DNA of 64,000 bases, taken from NCBI GenBank assembly GCA_001695595.3, contig MBPM02000027.1, positions 682,001 through 746,000 of the forward strand. Direction: 5' to 3'. This document shows, one piece after another, positions 34,371-46,631 of this stretch. The translations under genes were made by a program, and so were the position numbers. The notes below the pieces were generated by a model that saw only the letters and a list, made by a program, of their open reading frames with translations, was not told the origin of the DNA and did no database searches. This DNA comes from Plasmopara viticola (Eukaryota > Oomycota > Peronosporomycetes > Peronosporales > Peronosporaceae). How positions within the stretch are numbered: position 1 is the stretch's first letter; the number at the start of each line of letters is the position of its first letter.

Positions 34371-36469
34371 ACCAATTGCAGCCTAAATGATAAAAACGCG
34401 AGCCAAAAAATAAGGAGCCGATCTACGTGTATTTGTGCCACGATAAAATTGCAGCTTAGCTGATGACACGACGAGCATTAAACAAATTAACAGCAAGACT
34501 TAGCCCTAAAGAGCTTCAGCAGATTGTGTTTGCGATTACGGCTTGCTGGTCATTAAAAAAACGTTAGAAGTTCCAGTAAATTATGAGCGGCCCTGATCGA
34601 CTTGAGAGATTTGAATAATCATGGTAATCCTATCAAAAGAAAACAGGCATATGCTGAGGATCTACTAGCCACTGTGCCAAGAAATGACTTGATCAAATGT
34701 AAAGCGTCAAGCGTTGTTGAAGTTTAAGCCTGTGAGGTTTTTTCGGGTAAGGTATGACTGGGGTTGCACGATTCCTGGGCTAATTAAGATTGTAAATATC
34801 GGGTGTCAAATATTTTTTCCAAGCGGAGCTCTAATAGACACATAAGCCAGGAAGAAGAAGCACTGTTGGCGCAACTATTGGACCAAGTCGGTCTCTATAT
34901 GCCGACCATTTGAATGTAAAAAAGCACTTCTTTTGTAAAAGATAGAAGCACGGAACATCGGGTGACGTTTGGCCCAGCCAATGCAGGTAAAGTGGCGCGC
35001 TGTATACTAAACAGCGTTCGTAGTGAAGTGCGTTTGCTGCGCGCAAAGTAGGGAATGGCTGGCCATAATTAAGGCTTTACAGTCGAGCGCTTAATTATGT
35101 ATGTGAATTAGCACTCAGTCTACCAGGAAAATCTCAGCGTGAGCGGACGTTGCGGTGACATAAGGATAAGACGCCCAGGGAGCTTTACTTCTAGTGTATG
35201 TAAAATATGACGCTAAGCGCGGGCTTTGATTAGCATTTCTTTGCCGTACGGTAACATATGTGCGATCTTGTCGGTGCTATACTTTCTTCTAGGTCGTCGA
35301 CAACTTCGGCATTGCATGCCCTTTCTTCAACAGTGTGGGGTGTCTTGTCATAGTCGGGCTGATTCAAAGTAGACAGGCATGCAGAAAACGATTACATTCG
35401 GATCAACAGGGCATGACTGGTGCGGTCAAAGGCAAGATAATCTTTGATTCCGTTCATGCCGTAATTGCTCCGCTAAAAGTTTATGTCAATGGAAGCACTG
35501 GAGAAGGATAGTGATAGCTATAACAAATGGCTGATTGATAATAAAAAGTTATCGACGTCTCGTCGCTGCATAACAAAGTGATCTTAAATACGCCAAGAAG
35601 TCTATTAGCTCAAAGAGTAGTGCAATATTTCAAAGAAAGCACCGAATTCGTTTTATACAATGCTAAAGAGCTTTAGAATACGGTGTCACATTCTTCCACC
35701 TTCGGCATTACAACTTGATTGAATTGTTCGTCATGAAACTGACTCGGTCCCGCGAAACAAATGCTGTCTGACACGGCAGTGGCTGTTACTAAAAGAGCAG
35801 TGTGGTGTTACTGACGGATTCTTTCGTGCAAGGCACGAGTTGGAAATGAACCAGGGGAAATGGACTTTTCGAACCTAACATCGATATTCGTGTCGGACCG
35901 CCGAATGGCAAGTGGCACATCTTAGACGCTTATTATACGCTTAATTTCCAGTCGCTCAACCGAAAATGTGCTGCAAAGCAAAGCGGTGGGATGTACAAAG
36001 TATAGTGCGCTTTACTTAGTCAACAGGTACTATCAAACACTCATACAAGATGGTGACATACTATTGACTATGGTCTGCACTCTGAAAATTATGGTAATTG
36101 ATTGCTTCTGCGCGTTTCATCATCTGTTAACACAGCTATTCAAGCCCCACAGGGCCTATACAGAAATACTTTAAGTATGTCTCTACTGGAGTCGTGCAGG
36201 ACACATAGAAATGTTGCGCAAATCATTTTTTCCTCCGCATGCGGCGCTTAGTTAAATGCACTTATGCTTATGGGAATAAGTGCATCTTATGCAGAAAAGG
36301 AATTGTGGCAAAAGCGGATGAAGCTAGGTTTTGATTTGAAATAAAGTATCAAGATTGGTAATTCTGAAAATTAATACAAAACTGTTTCCTTATCCAGAAA
36401 AGTAGATAGTATCCTGAACTTATGCTCAATTTATCTATTATTCCTTTTTTCTTTATAAATATACTATGT
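34371..36469. other. desert with decayed unassigned repeats
   Basis: No frame above about 75 codons and no recognisable protein. Fragments near 34450-34560 (LNKLTARLSPKELQQIVFAI) look transposon-derived but cannot be assigned. By position it corresponds to the interval holding the LINE and transposase fragments at 17.3-18.4 kb, but I see no clear match inside it. Confidence 0.5.
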
Positions 36470-37135
36470 CACGCACTAAGTTCACCCCTTAAAATTATTA
36501 TGTTAGCTTAATAATCGCAATCTTTCCATCAGTGAATGCGTGGTGATTATATTGCTAGTCGTGTTAGAAGTCAATTCCGTCAGTCAGAGCACTTACAACT
36601 AGCATCGAAAATGTTCTTTTTGGCATATACTAATAAAACATCGCTTTTAATGAAGCGTTTGAGTTTACGAAACATCATGCACCCTCCCTCAACGTGGACT
36701 TGACCCAGTGGTGGCTAGTTTTGCGCAACACAACACTCCTTTAGCTGCTTATTCACAAAATGGAAGCATCGATGACTCATCTATTGCGTGGCTGATTGAA
36801 ATGCCGCGTTGAAGTTTCGCCACCTAAAATGAAAAATTCAAATCCAGAGTTGGTAGCCAAACCAATCACGTAAACGAGTTTGCTTAAGCCTACAAATTGT
36901 CGCTAGTTGTGCAATGGTACAGCGGTGTTTTCATTTGAAGGAGCAAAGGGTTTCTTCTCTCTATCCAAACTAAGTGGGTCAATACTTTCATTATTGAAAA
37001 ACACTTTGCTAAAGGTTTCACATCCATTGACTGGACTCGTTATCAATATTTTTAAGGGTGGCGAAGACGTATCTGTTTGATATTGGTTTGGTGTCGAATT
37101 AAAAGCTTCGTCGTCTTGGTTTTACTCTTTCCAAT
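36470..37135 (-). pseudogene. degenerate copy of the ankyrin/PDZ gene 3' end
   Basis: Aligns with 18428-19140. In minus-strand translation it keeps recognisable C-terminal text (QTDTSSPPLKILITSPVNGC; DPLSLDREKKPFAPS; TAVPLHN) against the gene's PTDTSPPSPRTLVTHPVDGC, DPMSVDRENKFFTPS and TVVPLHN. It has a premature TAG directly after LHN and a frame break near 37110. Only the last 110 or so codons plus 3' flank are present, so it is a non-functional fragment. Confidence 0.85.
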
Positions 37136-39095
37136 ATCCTTGGCTTTTAAAACGATACTGAACGGGGTTGGGATCCAAATAGAATTCACGAAATATTCAC
37201 TGATTGACCCAATATCTTTTCTGGGCCGTTTGTCGTATGTTGTGTCGAAGCCAGCACAGATTAGCACAGCGCCTGAAGACTTGATAAGTACAGCAATCTA
37301 TGACAGAAGTCCTAAAGTAGAAGCGGTACACCAAATTTTGGAAAATAGGCAACACTAGAGCGGCGATGTTTATGATCGATGAAATACTACCTACAATATC
37401 GACTGTTGCAGATGGCGATTCAATTTCGATACCAATTCCACCAACAGAAGAAATTGCAACTCTTCGTGTGTTTGCGATCATCAAGAGCAGAATGTTGCCA
37501 ATGATGAAATCCGAAGTATGCGCTATGAGTGAAATGCGCAATTCATTTCGTTGCTCAATTGTAATCTTACGACAATGTACGATGCGCCAGACAATTTTAT
37601 GAAAATTGGCATATTAAATCTTAGGGATCCTTCATCAAAGTCTAAAGCGGAACATGTTTTATATTAAAAAAATGGATATCATAAAACGACTACACCAGCG
37701 ATGAAAACAGCATTTTTCTGGGACACAACTCCTGGTTTAACCTTGGGCGAGGCATACTTGAAAAAATGTAATGCGCGAGACAAGCGGAAGCGTATGCAGA
37801 ATATTGAAAACAATAATCTTAGCAAATACTGCGCCGACCGAGCATTATGGGCGCTTCTTGTTCTTGCGTCAAACTACCATCAAGATCAAGATCGAGCCGA
37901 TGCGAAGAAGCTGGTGCTTGACATGCAATAATAGCATGCTTGAGAAAGTTCGTTGACGAAATAACGAAAAATTATGCCTAAGTAAAAGACTTGAAGCACT
38001 ATCAAACAATCTTGAAGTATTCTTGTATTTGTTTAAACATTATTCTATAACATTCCTCAGGCTCATTAAAAGGATCAAGCTCTCGGTTAACAAAGCTTTT
38101 ACATCCGCTAGGGATTCACGAACCAGTGATATACAAGCATCGTCACAACTTTTGCTTTGAATTTGCCGCTTTTTAAGCGAGCTTAGAGCCTAAAATGGAC
38201 CAGGGATGCGATACGTCCTCTTTTGTTTTTTCTCTGCTTTGCAGCATGTTCTGGCTCAACTTCAGAGAACTCAAGACACATCACACTTCTTTGGCGCCGA
38301 AACGAGGCTCTGTATTATTCTTTCCAAACCAATTTAGCAAGCCTTTGTTTTTGTTCGCTCAAGCGATTTTGGATCAACAGCGCGAGTTGAAATACATGAT
38401 AAGTCACATTGCGGAGCGAGGACAAACCACAAAGATAACCCTGTTGCTCTCCTAAATCTATTTATTTGTCCAGAAGCATCACGTCGTCAGCAATCTTCTT
38501 TAAAATGATTGTTTGTGTCACTCTCACCAGTGACTGGTTTGGTGCATTTAGCAGATATAGCTTCAGACTTGGCTTTTGGCTTATATCTTTAATTAGCGCT
38601 GAAGTTCGTGCATACTATATGCTTTAGTCAAGCGCTCGAAGGCGCAAAGATTATTGGAGATGACTTGCCGCTTATTCAAAGTCAATCATTAACACATTAT
38701 ACGAAAAGGTGTGTTCCCGAGGTCATATTACAACCACTTTAAGCATTCGGTAAAGCGTCAAACTCAAAAACAGGTTTGAGCTTCTATACGATGCTTAACA
38801 AAAAATCTTGTATGGTTTGACTAAAAAAGCATAAAAAGTATCGAGTCATAACCAGCAATGAAGAAACGAATACTTTCGGTGAATCTTGCAATGCCTAATA
38901 TAATAATCAAACGCGTATTGATCACAGTCACCGTGATCGACGAGCGAGAAACCACAAGCTAAAGTCACACTATATTAATGAATTTAGCGCTTCTATAACC
39001 TTGTCTCTTGGACGTAATGAGTCCCGTAATTAGCGTTTGCTACTTTTTTTCAAGCCTTGTTGACCCTCTCAATCTCATTTTCAACAAAGCCATGC
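37136..39095. other. desert with unassigned open frames
   Basis: A 114-codon minus-strand frame (37541-37197) has two hydrophobic stretches (SDFIIGNILLLMIA; VGSISSIINIAALVLPIF) suggesting a membrane protein relic. Plus-strand frames at 37701-37931 (76 codons) and 38195-38455 (86 codons) are unidentified. None has supporting motifs, so none is called a gene. Confidence 0.4.
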
Positions 39096-42000
39096 TTATT
39101 CAAACGTTAGTGCTCCAAGCGATTGCTCTAAACCGTTCATTGCCTCCTTAATCGTCTCCATCGAGGAAGCGTACGAGATGCGCAGACCATTTTTCACTCC
39201 AAACGCTGATCCGGGCACTAAAGCCACGTGGTAGTTACGAAGCAGATATTCACAGTAGCTATCTGCGTCCTTGACTATCTCGCTTCTATCCGCCGTCACG
39301 CCTTGTCTGCCCTCAAAGTACAAAGACAAGTCTAAAAACACGTAAAACGCCGACGTTGGGTATGCAAACTTCAGAAGCGGGATCTGTTTGAGCCGATTCA
39401 CCACATACTTTCGTTTTTCGTCCATTATCAACAACGTCTCTGTCATCCGCTCTTTGTTCTGGGATACACACTCCATTTCAAATTTCATGGCCTCCACAGC
39501 AGCAGCTTGGCCCACAGAACTTGCACACGACGTCAATTGACCCTGCAGCTTCGTACACTCTTGGACAAAATATTGAGGTGCAGCCAAGTAGCCGATACGC
39601 AGTCCCGGCATTGCATGCGATTTGGAAAACCCGTTTACTGTTAGTGTGCGTTCGAGCATGTCTGGCAATGACGCAAAGCTCTGATGCACACGCTTACATT
39701 CTCCTTCATCCTGATACACCAATTGCTCATAAATCTCGTCGGCAATCACCAAAATGTGTCGAAACTGAGGCTTTCGCAGCACTGCAGCAATGCTTTCGAG
39801 CTGTGCCGGTGAATGCATTGTACCCGCAGGATTGCTCGGGTTACACATCATCATCGACTTGATGCAAGGGTGAGCTAAGAGCGTCCTTTCCAGTTCTTTA
39901 GGATCGATCAGGTAGTTTTCTGACAATTTCGTCTGAAGGATCACAGGCTCACCACCCGTAAGCTTGACCATTTCTGGATAACTCACCCAATACGGCGCTG
40001 GAATTAAAACCTGCTCTCCTGGTCTCGTGATCGTAAGTAAAGCCTGATACACGGTCTGTTTCGCACCGTTCGAAACCAAAATTTCTGTCAGTGGATCATA
40101 CTTAAGACCCTTGCACGTCTCCAAGTACTTGGAAATTAACTTCCTGAGCTCCACTGTGCCTTTCACGTCGGTATACTTCACTTTTCCTTGCTCTAAAGCC
40201 CTCATGCCTGCTTTCAGCACACGCTCTGCAGGAGAAAAGTCGGGCTCGCCGACGCACAGCGACCACACTTGCTTGCCCTCAGCTTCCAGCTGCTTGGCCA
40301 TACCGTGAATGACTACCGTCTTTGAAGCGGCAATCTTGTCAAGTAACGGATTTTGAGGGTACTTTTCGATCATGGTAGCGTCTGAATCAGCAGTAGCTGC
40401 AGTGGCTGGCTTGGTGCCAAGTTTTTGCGTCACTTCATCCAATGAATCACGAAACTTTTGAATCTGTTGCTTGGAATTGGGATTGAACTTGTACAGTCCT
40501 TGGAACAGATCAAAACTATCCTTACACGTGTCTTCAACCAATCGCACAAGATTCTTGAATCCTCGCGTGTCGATCGGCGTATTTTTCACACCCTGGACGC
40601 TGAGAACACGACCAGTCAAATGGGTCAAGAATTGACTACTGGCAGCGAATTCATCGTGCGACTCGCACGTCATTTCCAGCATTCGACATTGCTCCATCTC
40701 AAAAATGCGCAAGAATTGATTTACCACCTCTTTGTGGTCTCCAGATAAAATCCGTACCTTTTCAAACATCATTGGCAACCCTCGCCACGAATATTTACCA
40801 CTTTCGGGACCGAACATTGGGTGTGTACACAAGATACTCGTATGTTCGGGAAGCTCTCGTAGCAAAAGTTGTTTGGGATGCGTCTTGACCGACAAGACGT
40901 CAACAATCACGAGGTTTGTCAAAAACTGGCTTGGAAGCTTGTTCACCACACTTTCAAAGGACAGGATGCTGACGCAGATTAAAAGGACGTCAAGACCGGC
41001 GAAAAATTGCTCGAGCTGCGTCGTGGAGACGTAATATTTACATCCAAGCTGCGTTGCGACGCTCGAATAGTCGTTACGTGAGGTTGCACGAACTTCATGG
41101 GACTTGGCCATGGTTTTAGCTAAAAACTGACCAAAATTACCAAACCCATAGATACCAATCTTCAAACGCACAGGTTGAACCTCGTGCAAAGCACGAATTG
41201 GTGACGCTGAAATTTCGTACGCACCCACAGCTTCCAGTGTCTTGCGTACATCACCCAGTAACTTGCCCTTGGTCGGGTACGACCCCAAAACACGTACAAA
41301 CTTGCACAACTCACGCAAGTGACGCAATGCATTCATGACATTCTCATCCGTCTGGTGACCAATCAAATCAACGTAAAACAGGTAGCTGTACTTCCGACGC
41401 ACATTCTCGGCCGAGAGAGTAAAGTTGTCGGACTGTACCGTGTCTTGGTACTGCTGCTCGGCCGTCAATCCCCACGGTCGACTCTCGATCTTTGACATGT
41501 CAATATCGCGCAGTGAAAAGGCCGAGAGGGCCTTGTACAGCTGCCGTTTCTCATTGCTATCGACGAATGAAAACACGAGCGACGTTTTGAACTCTGTCCT
41601 CAAGTTAGCATCGAGTCCAAAATCGCTTTTCTTGCTCAAGAGTAGGAACCGAGTGTAGTTGCCCGCGTCGTCCTCGATGTTCCGCTGAAGTACCACGAGA
41701 CCGTAGTACTCAGCCGCTAAATCACTGGCGACGGCTGCCGTGTCTTTCCATAAATTATCAGCCAACAGTTTGGCACTTCCAGCCGTGTCGTACTCGGCGT
41801 GCGGTTTGGCGCCCATGGCCGCGATCGTGTGGGCACACTGGGCCAACGCCTGTGGGTGGCTAATGACCTTCTTAATGTCGCTCTTCTTAACGCCCGGTAA
41901 AGCCAGAAGCGAGTGCTCCACACGCAAATCATACTCACCAACAATGTGCAGCCCAAACTTGAGCAAAAGGTCGTAATTGGCGTGGATACTGCCACCTAAT

Positions 42001-42182
42001 GAGTTTTCGATTGGCAGCACGCCAAAGTCAGCGTCCTCGCGCTGGACAGCCAGAAAAGCCTCCTCAAAAGTCGAATACCCCACGGTTACGATACTAGCAG
42101 AAGATCCTAGTAGCTGACGCGTCGCTTTCTCCGAGTACGCACCGGGCATGCCCTGGTACGCAACCTTCACCTCGCTAATCAT
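39096..42182 (-). CDS. trifunctional prephenate/arogenate dehydratase, dehydrogenase and aminotransferase
   Basis: Intronless, 1028 aa, three enzymes in one chain. Residues 1-185 are prephenate/arogenate dehydratase (VAYQGMPGAYSE, LPIENSLGGS, NYTRFLL with the key TRF). Residues 197-300 are an ACT domain with the ESRP motif (233-236) that senses phenylalanine in this family. Residues 338-600 are prephenate/arogenate dehydrogenase with the nucleotide-binding GFGNFG (346-351) and HPMFGPESG. Residues 610-1028 are a class-I PLP aminotransferase (VGEPDFSPAE, NPSNPAGT, DEIYEQLVY, PLP lysine 854 in FSKSHAMPGLRIGY). Together these would convert prephenate to Phe and Tyr, probably through arogenate if the last domain is a prephenate aminotransferase. 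Substrate choice cannot be read from motifs. No targeting peptide, so it is probably cytosolic. Confidence 0.92.
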   Translation of the reverse strand: MISEVKVAYQGMPGAYSEKATRQLLGSSASIVTVGYSTFEEAFLAVQREDADFGVLPIENSLGGSIHANYDLLLKFGLHIVGEYDLRVEHSLLALPGVKKSDIKKVISHPQALAQCAHTIAAMGAKPHAEYDTAGSAKLLADNLWKDTAAVASDLAAEYYGLVVLQRNIEDDAGNYTRFLLLSKKSDFGLDANLRTEFKTSLVFSFVDSNEKRQLYKALSAFSLRDIDMSKIESRPWGLTAEQQYQDTVQSDNFTLSAENVRRKYSYLFYVDLIGHQTDENVMNALRHLRELCKFVRVLGSYPTKGKLLGDVRKTLEAVGAYEISASPIRALHEVQPVRLKIGIYGFGNFGQFLAKTMAKSHEVRATSRNDYSSVATQLGCKYYVSTTQLEQFFAGLDVLLICVSILSFESVVNKLPSQFLTNLVIVDVLSVKTHPKQLLLRELPEHTSILCTHPMFGPESGKYSWRGLPMMFEKVRILSGDHKEVVNQFLRIFEMEQCRMLEMTCESHDEFAASSQFLTHLTGRVLSVQGVKNTPIDTRGFKNLVRLVEDTCKDSFDLFQGLYKFNPNSKQQIQKFRDSLDEVTQKLGTKPATAATADSDATMIEKYPQNPLLDKIAASKTVVIHGMAKQLEAEGKQVWSLCVGEPDFSPAERVLKAGMRALEQGKVKYTDVKGTVELRKLISKYLETCKGLKYDPLTEILVSNGAKQTVYQALLTITRPGEQVLIPAPYWVSYPEMVKLTGGEPVILQTKLSENYLIDPKELERTLLAHPCIKSMMMCNPSNPAGTMHSPAQLESIAAVLRKPQFRHILVIADEIYEQLVYQDEGECKRVHQSFASLPDMLERTLTVNGFSKSHAMPGLRIGYLAAPQYFVQECTKLQGQLTSCASSVGQAAAVEAMKFEMECVSQNKERMTETLLIMDEKRKYVVNRLKQIPLLKFAYPTSAFYVFLDLSLYFEGRQGVTADRSEIVKDADSYCEYLLRNYHVALVPGSAFGVKNGLRISYASSMETIKEAMNGLEQSLGALTFE

Positions 42183-43026
42183 TACAGCTTAGATTCCAAC
42201 GAAAGAGATACCCCTATGTAATAGACGATTAACTTTTAAAGGGTCCTTCAAAATTTGTATATTTTGGTACAAGACACGTCAAGTTTGCCAAAAAGTAAGA
42301 AATTCCTATAAAAGGAATGCGCTACTAATGACAAACGTCGCGCCACAGAATGCCAATGAAAAAACTGTGAAAGATTCGATATGATATATCTGTAGTGCTA
42401 GAAAATACCCAACAAGATATATCGAGAAAGCAAATTGCGAAGAATTAAAGATCACGGCGCACTTCGTAATGAAGCCGAGCCCAAGTTATCTAGTGCTTGT
42501 TAGCGTGACTCATGCAACTTTCGCAACGAATGGCACTGGTAATGGAGCAGATAACAAGGTTACAATAAGTTGAAAGAAGTCTTTGTTTGCTGCTGACGCA
42601 ATTATAAAAACGCAGTATCACTTTCACGGTTTAACGTGCTCAAGATAATCGCCTAAGTGATTACAAGTTGAAAGTTGAGAGTGATCTTTGCTTGCTACTG
42701 GTGCAATCATAGAAATTTATTGTACAAATTTGATAATAAGACTCGTCGGAGATAATACTGAGATAAGTTTTTTCGAAAATGGCACAGGACAAAGGTTTGG
42801 GCTCACTATATTCAACAAAGGTACCGAAGGAACACTTCTGATCGTTGCCGCGAGGTTATATATGCCTGGGTGAGTAGATGGACTATGTATTATTTCTCGA
42901 GGTTGTGTGCAACTCATTCAGGATGCAAATGGTTTCAGCCAGTTTTACCGTCAACGTCTGTGAGAGAAAAAATAAAATCAAAACACGCAAGAAACGGACC
43001 ACTTTTTAAAAGAGGTTCTCTCACAC
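42183..43026. other. intergenic, no gene seen
   Basis: AT-rich. Two diverged copies of a segment resembling AAGTTGAAAG..GT..TTTGCTTGCT (about 42565 and 42666) suggest an old local duplication. The first part presumably holds the promoter of the aromatic enzyme. Confidence 0.4.
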
Positions 43027-43752
43027 CTAAGCAAAAATGTTGTTGATCTTGAGCTGATCATCCGTGAAAGAGGTTGAAGGGGCTTGTAAGGCGTATATCA
43101 TAGCTGAAACAGTAATCATGTGACCCGAAAACGAGCTGAAGTCACCATCATTACCGATGAAGTAGTGTCTCGATCCTGATTGGAGTATCTCATCTCCATT
43201 GTCTTTTGATATAGAAATACTGGGATGTGGTCTTACGTCTGTCGAGTTGTAGGTCATGACGCTGTTTGGTTTCGGGACCCAAACATGACAGTGACCTCTA
43301 CTTAGTGCATGATAACACGTCATTGACGCAAATTTTGGCACAACGCACGAGGTTAAAGAAAGTAAGTCCACCCAATGCACTCGGCAATCCGTATCAGAAA
43401 GCCAAGTGGCATGCATTTTGTGCGCTCATAGTGAGCTGACTGCGGTCACCCTCCGTGCACAGAGGCCGATTTCTGGAAGAGAGCGATGTGCGGCAAAACA
43501 ACATGGCGGAGACCTTCCAAACGTGTTCTCACGTGTAGCTAAAATAGGATCTCCAGCAATTAGCACGGAGGAAATGGGCTTCAGGCTTATCGTGTTTTGG
43601 TCCGATTTCACCTCCCCATTGACCACAATATGAAGCCAAGTGCTGTCCACATAGTCTACTCTAGACTTTCTTCGTTTGTGATGAGATGCTCTGCGCTGCG
43701 CGGTGTGTCGTCGTCTTCTCAAAAAATTAATATACATTCTGAGTCGCCACAA
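43027..43752 (-). pseudogene. unidentified 240-codon frame broken by one TGA
   Basis: Two open segments, 43752-43426 and 43416-43027, are in the same frame and separated only by a TGA (43428-43426) and three codons. Together they would make about 240 residues with no recognised domain. The first part is basic at its start (RRRRHTAQRRASHHKRRKSR). Frames further upstream (to 44129) contain YVDDICF, which may be a chance likeness to a reverse-transcriptase motif. A decayed mobile-element or host gene is the likeliest reading, but an intron across the stop is not excluded. Confidence 0.35.
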
Positions 43753-45060
43753 TCGTGCATTGGCGCGCCGACGTCTATATTCACGTCCAACGTATAGATC
43801 TGCTAGTCAGAGCCCCCTCTCGAAGTAATATGTGTTGCGTCACATGCATCAGAAAGGATGTGAATGAAATACGTGGGCCAATTGTGTCAGGCCTTTTGAA
43901 GCAAATGTCATCTACGTAAGCGTTGCTCATTGGAGTATGTACAATTTTACGTATATGTATATGGTATTGTGAGCGATATACTGATATAGAGACAAGCATG
44001 CTTTGCATGGATAGCAGTAAGCGCTTTTCTTGCCGAGCGCTGCATGTCGATAACATGGAGCTTTGAAATTATCGGCAGGGCATCACCCTTGATTAGCTGA
44101 AAACCAGCCAGCCACGTCGCTCGCGTCATGTTGAGGAGCCATCCAATGCAAAAGTAATCGGTGATTTACATGCCACATTAAGCGTAGTGGCATGGCCTCG
44201 ATCACGATGCCTTGGTTTTATTTTAGCTGTGTCGGCGACGGGATAATGCGAATGCTGCATCGTGCGAGTACATCTCAGGATTTACATACCAATTCTACGT
44301 GCAGTGGTTAAGGTTCGCTACTATCGGCTTGGCCTTCAATTTAAAATGTCGCCCAAAATGTTCACCGCGTGCCCTTCCTAGCACACCCTTCTTGGTAAAA
44401 TCCGTACTGCCCATGCCCCGAAGTCTTGTCTTCGACACAACCTCTGAAATTTCAATGCCCAGCTTATTGTCTGATTCGTCCAGTCATCGCAACGATTGCG
44501 CTTCTTCTCACTATCTGAAGCGGGTTCAGGACTTATCAAGGATCCGCTAAAAGTAGAACAGCTGGCTTTGGATTTCAATAAATCAGAGCTCGTGGGGCTT
44601 CAGCCATGCCGTACCCAGGATGAGGTCATACTGTTTGGCTAGGTCTAACACCAAACAGCGGTAGACGCTGTAGAAGCTGAGATCTGTTGCATTTAAATTG
44701 CCTGGATTCAAGCAGCAGTGACATTTGATCCTGCTGCTAAGTATACAGTGACATGCTCTAGCTTAGCCAATTGAGACTCTCCTCATGTGTCGACGACAGC
44801 TTAGCACATTTCACTTTTACCAATGTGCACAAACGCATTAAGACCACAACTAGCCCTCTGTGACATATTCAATGACTATCAAACAATGCCAGCATATGGT
44901 TGACTTTCTTCGATAGTGGGACGTCGGCGCAGCAGAGTATATAAGCAGAGCACAGTTTAGTAAAAAAATATGGCTGCCTCAACGGTGAGCAAGCCAAGCT
45001 TGCTAGCACGACCTGTCATAATGTCTGGGCTAAGCCCTTTTGACCTTCAATTTCTCCCCG
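43753..45060. other. decayed sequence, no supported gene
   Basis: No long open frames. The segment 44540-44640 translates to coding-like text (VEQLALDFNKSELVGLQPC) that may belong to the gypsy remnant just downstream, but it cannot be assigned. Confidence 0.35.
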
Positions 45061-45388
45061 GATGTTCGAAGTGGTGACCGAGTAAATGGGGACCTGTGAG
45101 ACCTGTCAAAAGTATAAAATCGCGACTCAAAAGTTAGTTTCGTTACAAAGCCTGCCACTACCGGTGAAATGCCGAACATTTACAAGCCTCAGTTTAGACT
45201 CTGGCTTGCCGGAAGTTAAATTTAATACAGGCATAGTAGTCTTCGTAAGCAATATCTTGAATTTCGCACCTGTTTGGGCGGGTATCATTGGTACACAAAA
45301 GCAAGGCTGTTTACAACAGCCAATCTATAGACTTCGACCTATGGTCCCGAAAGTCACCCTCTTATTACCGTCGCAATTTAGCTATTGA
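45061..45388 (+). mobile_element. Ty3/gypsy integrase fragment
   Basis: The translation shows the zinc-finger end CETCQKYKI, then PLPVKCRTFTSLSLD and GLPEVKFNTGIVVFV, the conserved opening of the integrase core in gypsy elements. The start is broken by a stop, the catalytic D,D-35-E set is not complete, and the frame ends at 45388. No LTRs were found nearby. Confidence 0.75.
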
Positions 45389-46631
45389 GAGTTTGCTTGC
45401 TGATTTCAAGAGTGGACCATTCACAGAAAGATGGTAAGACGAAAAGGGTCAGCAGTGTGCACACTGATTAATATGTGCGCTGAGGCGCCACATTCGTGGG
45501 TCATCGAATTTCTATGGCTGAGTTTGCACTCAGCAATAAACCTCACGCATCTACGGGCTTTACAGTGTTTTCTATAAATAGGCTGAGACACTCGAGAAGA
45601 TGGCTAGCTCATAAAACCGAATGCTTCTGAGAAATGTTGAAATTAAACTCGAAAAGTCTTTTCTTCTAAATCTCTATCTCGAGACCATTAAAAAAATGTT
45701 TTTCTGCGAAAAGTGGACTATACAAACCTCAGCGAGGAACCGAATTGATTGTTTCCGTGTAAGTCAAACAAATTAATGCTTATAATATGATTATTTAAAC
45801 TTAAATGTACGTAAAGCCGATTCATCAGCTGACACAAGTCTCCTCGCCGCATAGAGATACACTTCGTGATAGGTCACACTTCATTGCAACTCATCAGGGT
45901 AAGAAGGAGCTGATGGACTTTGCCCAAAAGTCGAGCACTCATTTGGTTAAAATGTCCATTAAAATGTTTGTAAAGAAGGTTGCAGTAATTGCTTTTGCAC
46001 CCAATAACTGCGCTTAAGCGCATCCAATGCCGGGATTTTCTGCGTAAACCCGGCAACTTTTATAAAGCGTATAAAAGTGGCAATTAATGCCGATATTTTT
46101 TTAAGGCGGGTTCACCAAGCCAAAATCTCACGTCTAACAGTTGTTCGGTACAAAGAAAACACCCGGAAGGCGCAGGCTGGTATATTGAGAAAGAGGCAAC
46201 TTCTGTTGAGCCTATAAAATCGAAAAATGTTTTCTCTGCTTGAATATTTCGCTACCGGATGCATTACGTGCCTTCCCCAGTCCATCGTACTTGGATCTTT
46301 GCCGTCCTGACTTATTCTGTACTAAACAAGTCCACTATATAACAAAAAAGACCGCCTTCTCTCTCATGGCAATGCAATATCCCACTCGACTTTGGTATCT
46401 TCGACTGCAATGAAAAAAATGCGTTGAGGACTTTAGTCTGGTATTCTTGAGCTATACCTGACAGCCGTGTTGGCAATCAAACAATCAGCCCCTAGATGTG
46501 AACTAATAGTATGATCTTTGTGAAAGCGCGTCGGCAAGCGTCTTAGGTTGACCAGGTTTTATTCTCGCACCATTCATATCCCGCAAGATATAAGTACCGT
46601 TTTATCATTCCTTTGAACAAGTGGGGCACTT
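45389..46631. other. desert, nothing identified
   Basis: Frames are short (largest 70 codons at 45805-46017). AT-rich with no clear repeats or motifs. Confidence 0.5.

Noticed and set aside
43781..44056. YVDDICF as a reverse-transcriptase active site
   Set aside because: The neighbouring residues do not match any RT block, so chance is more likely.
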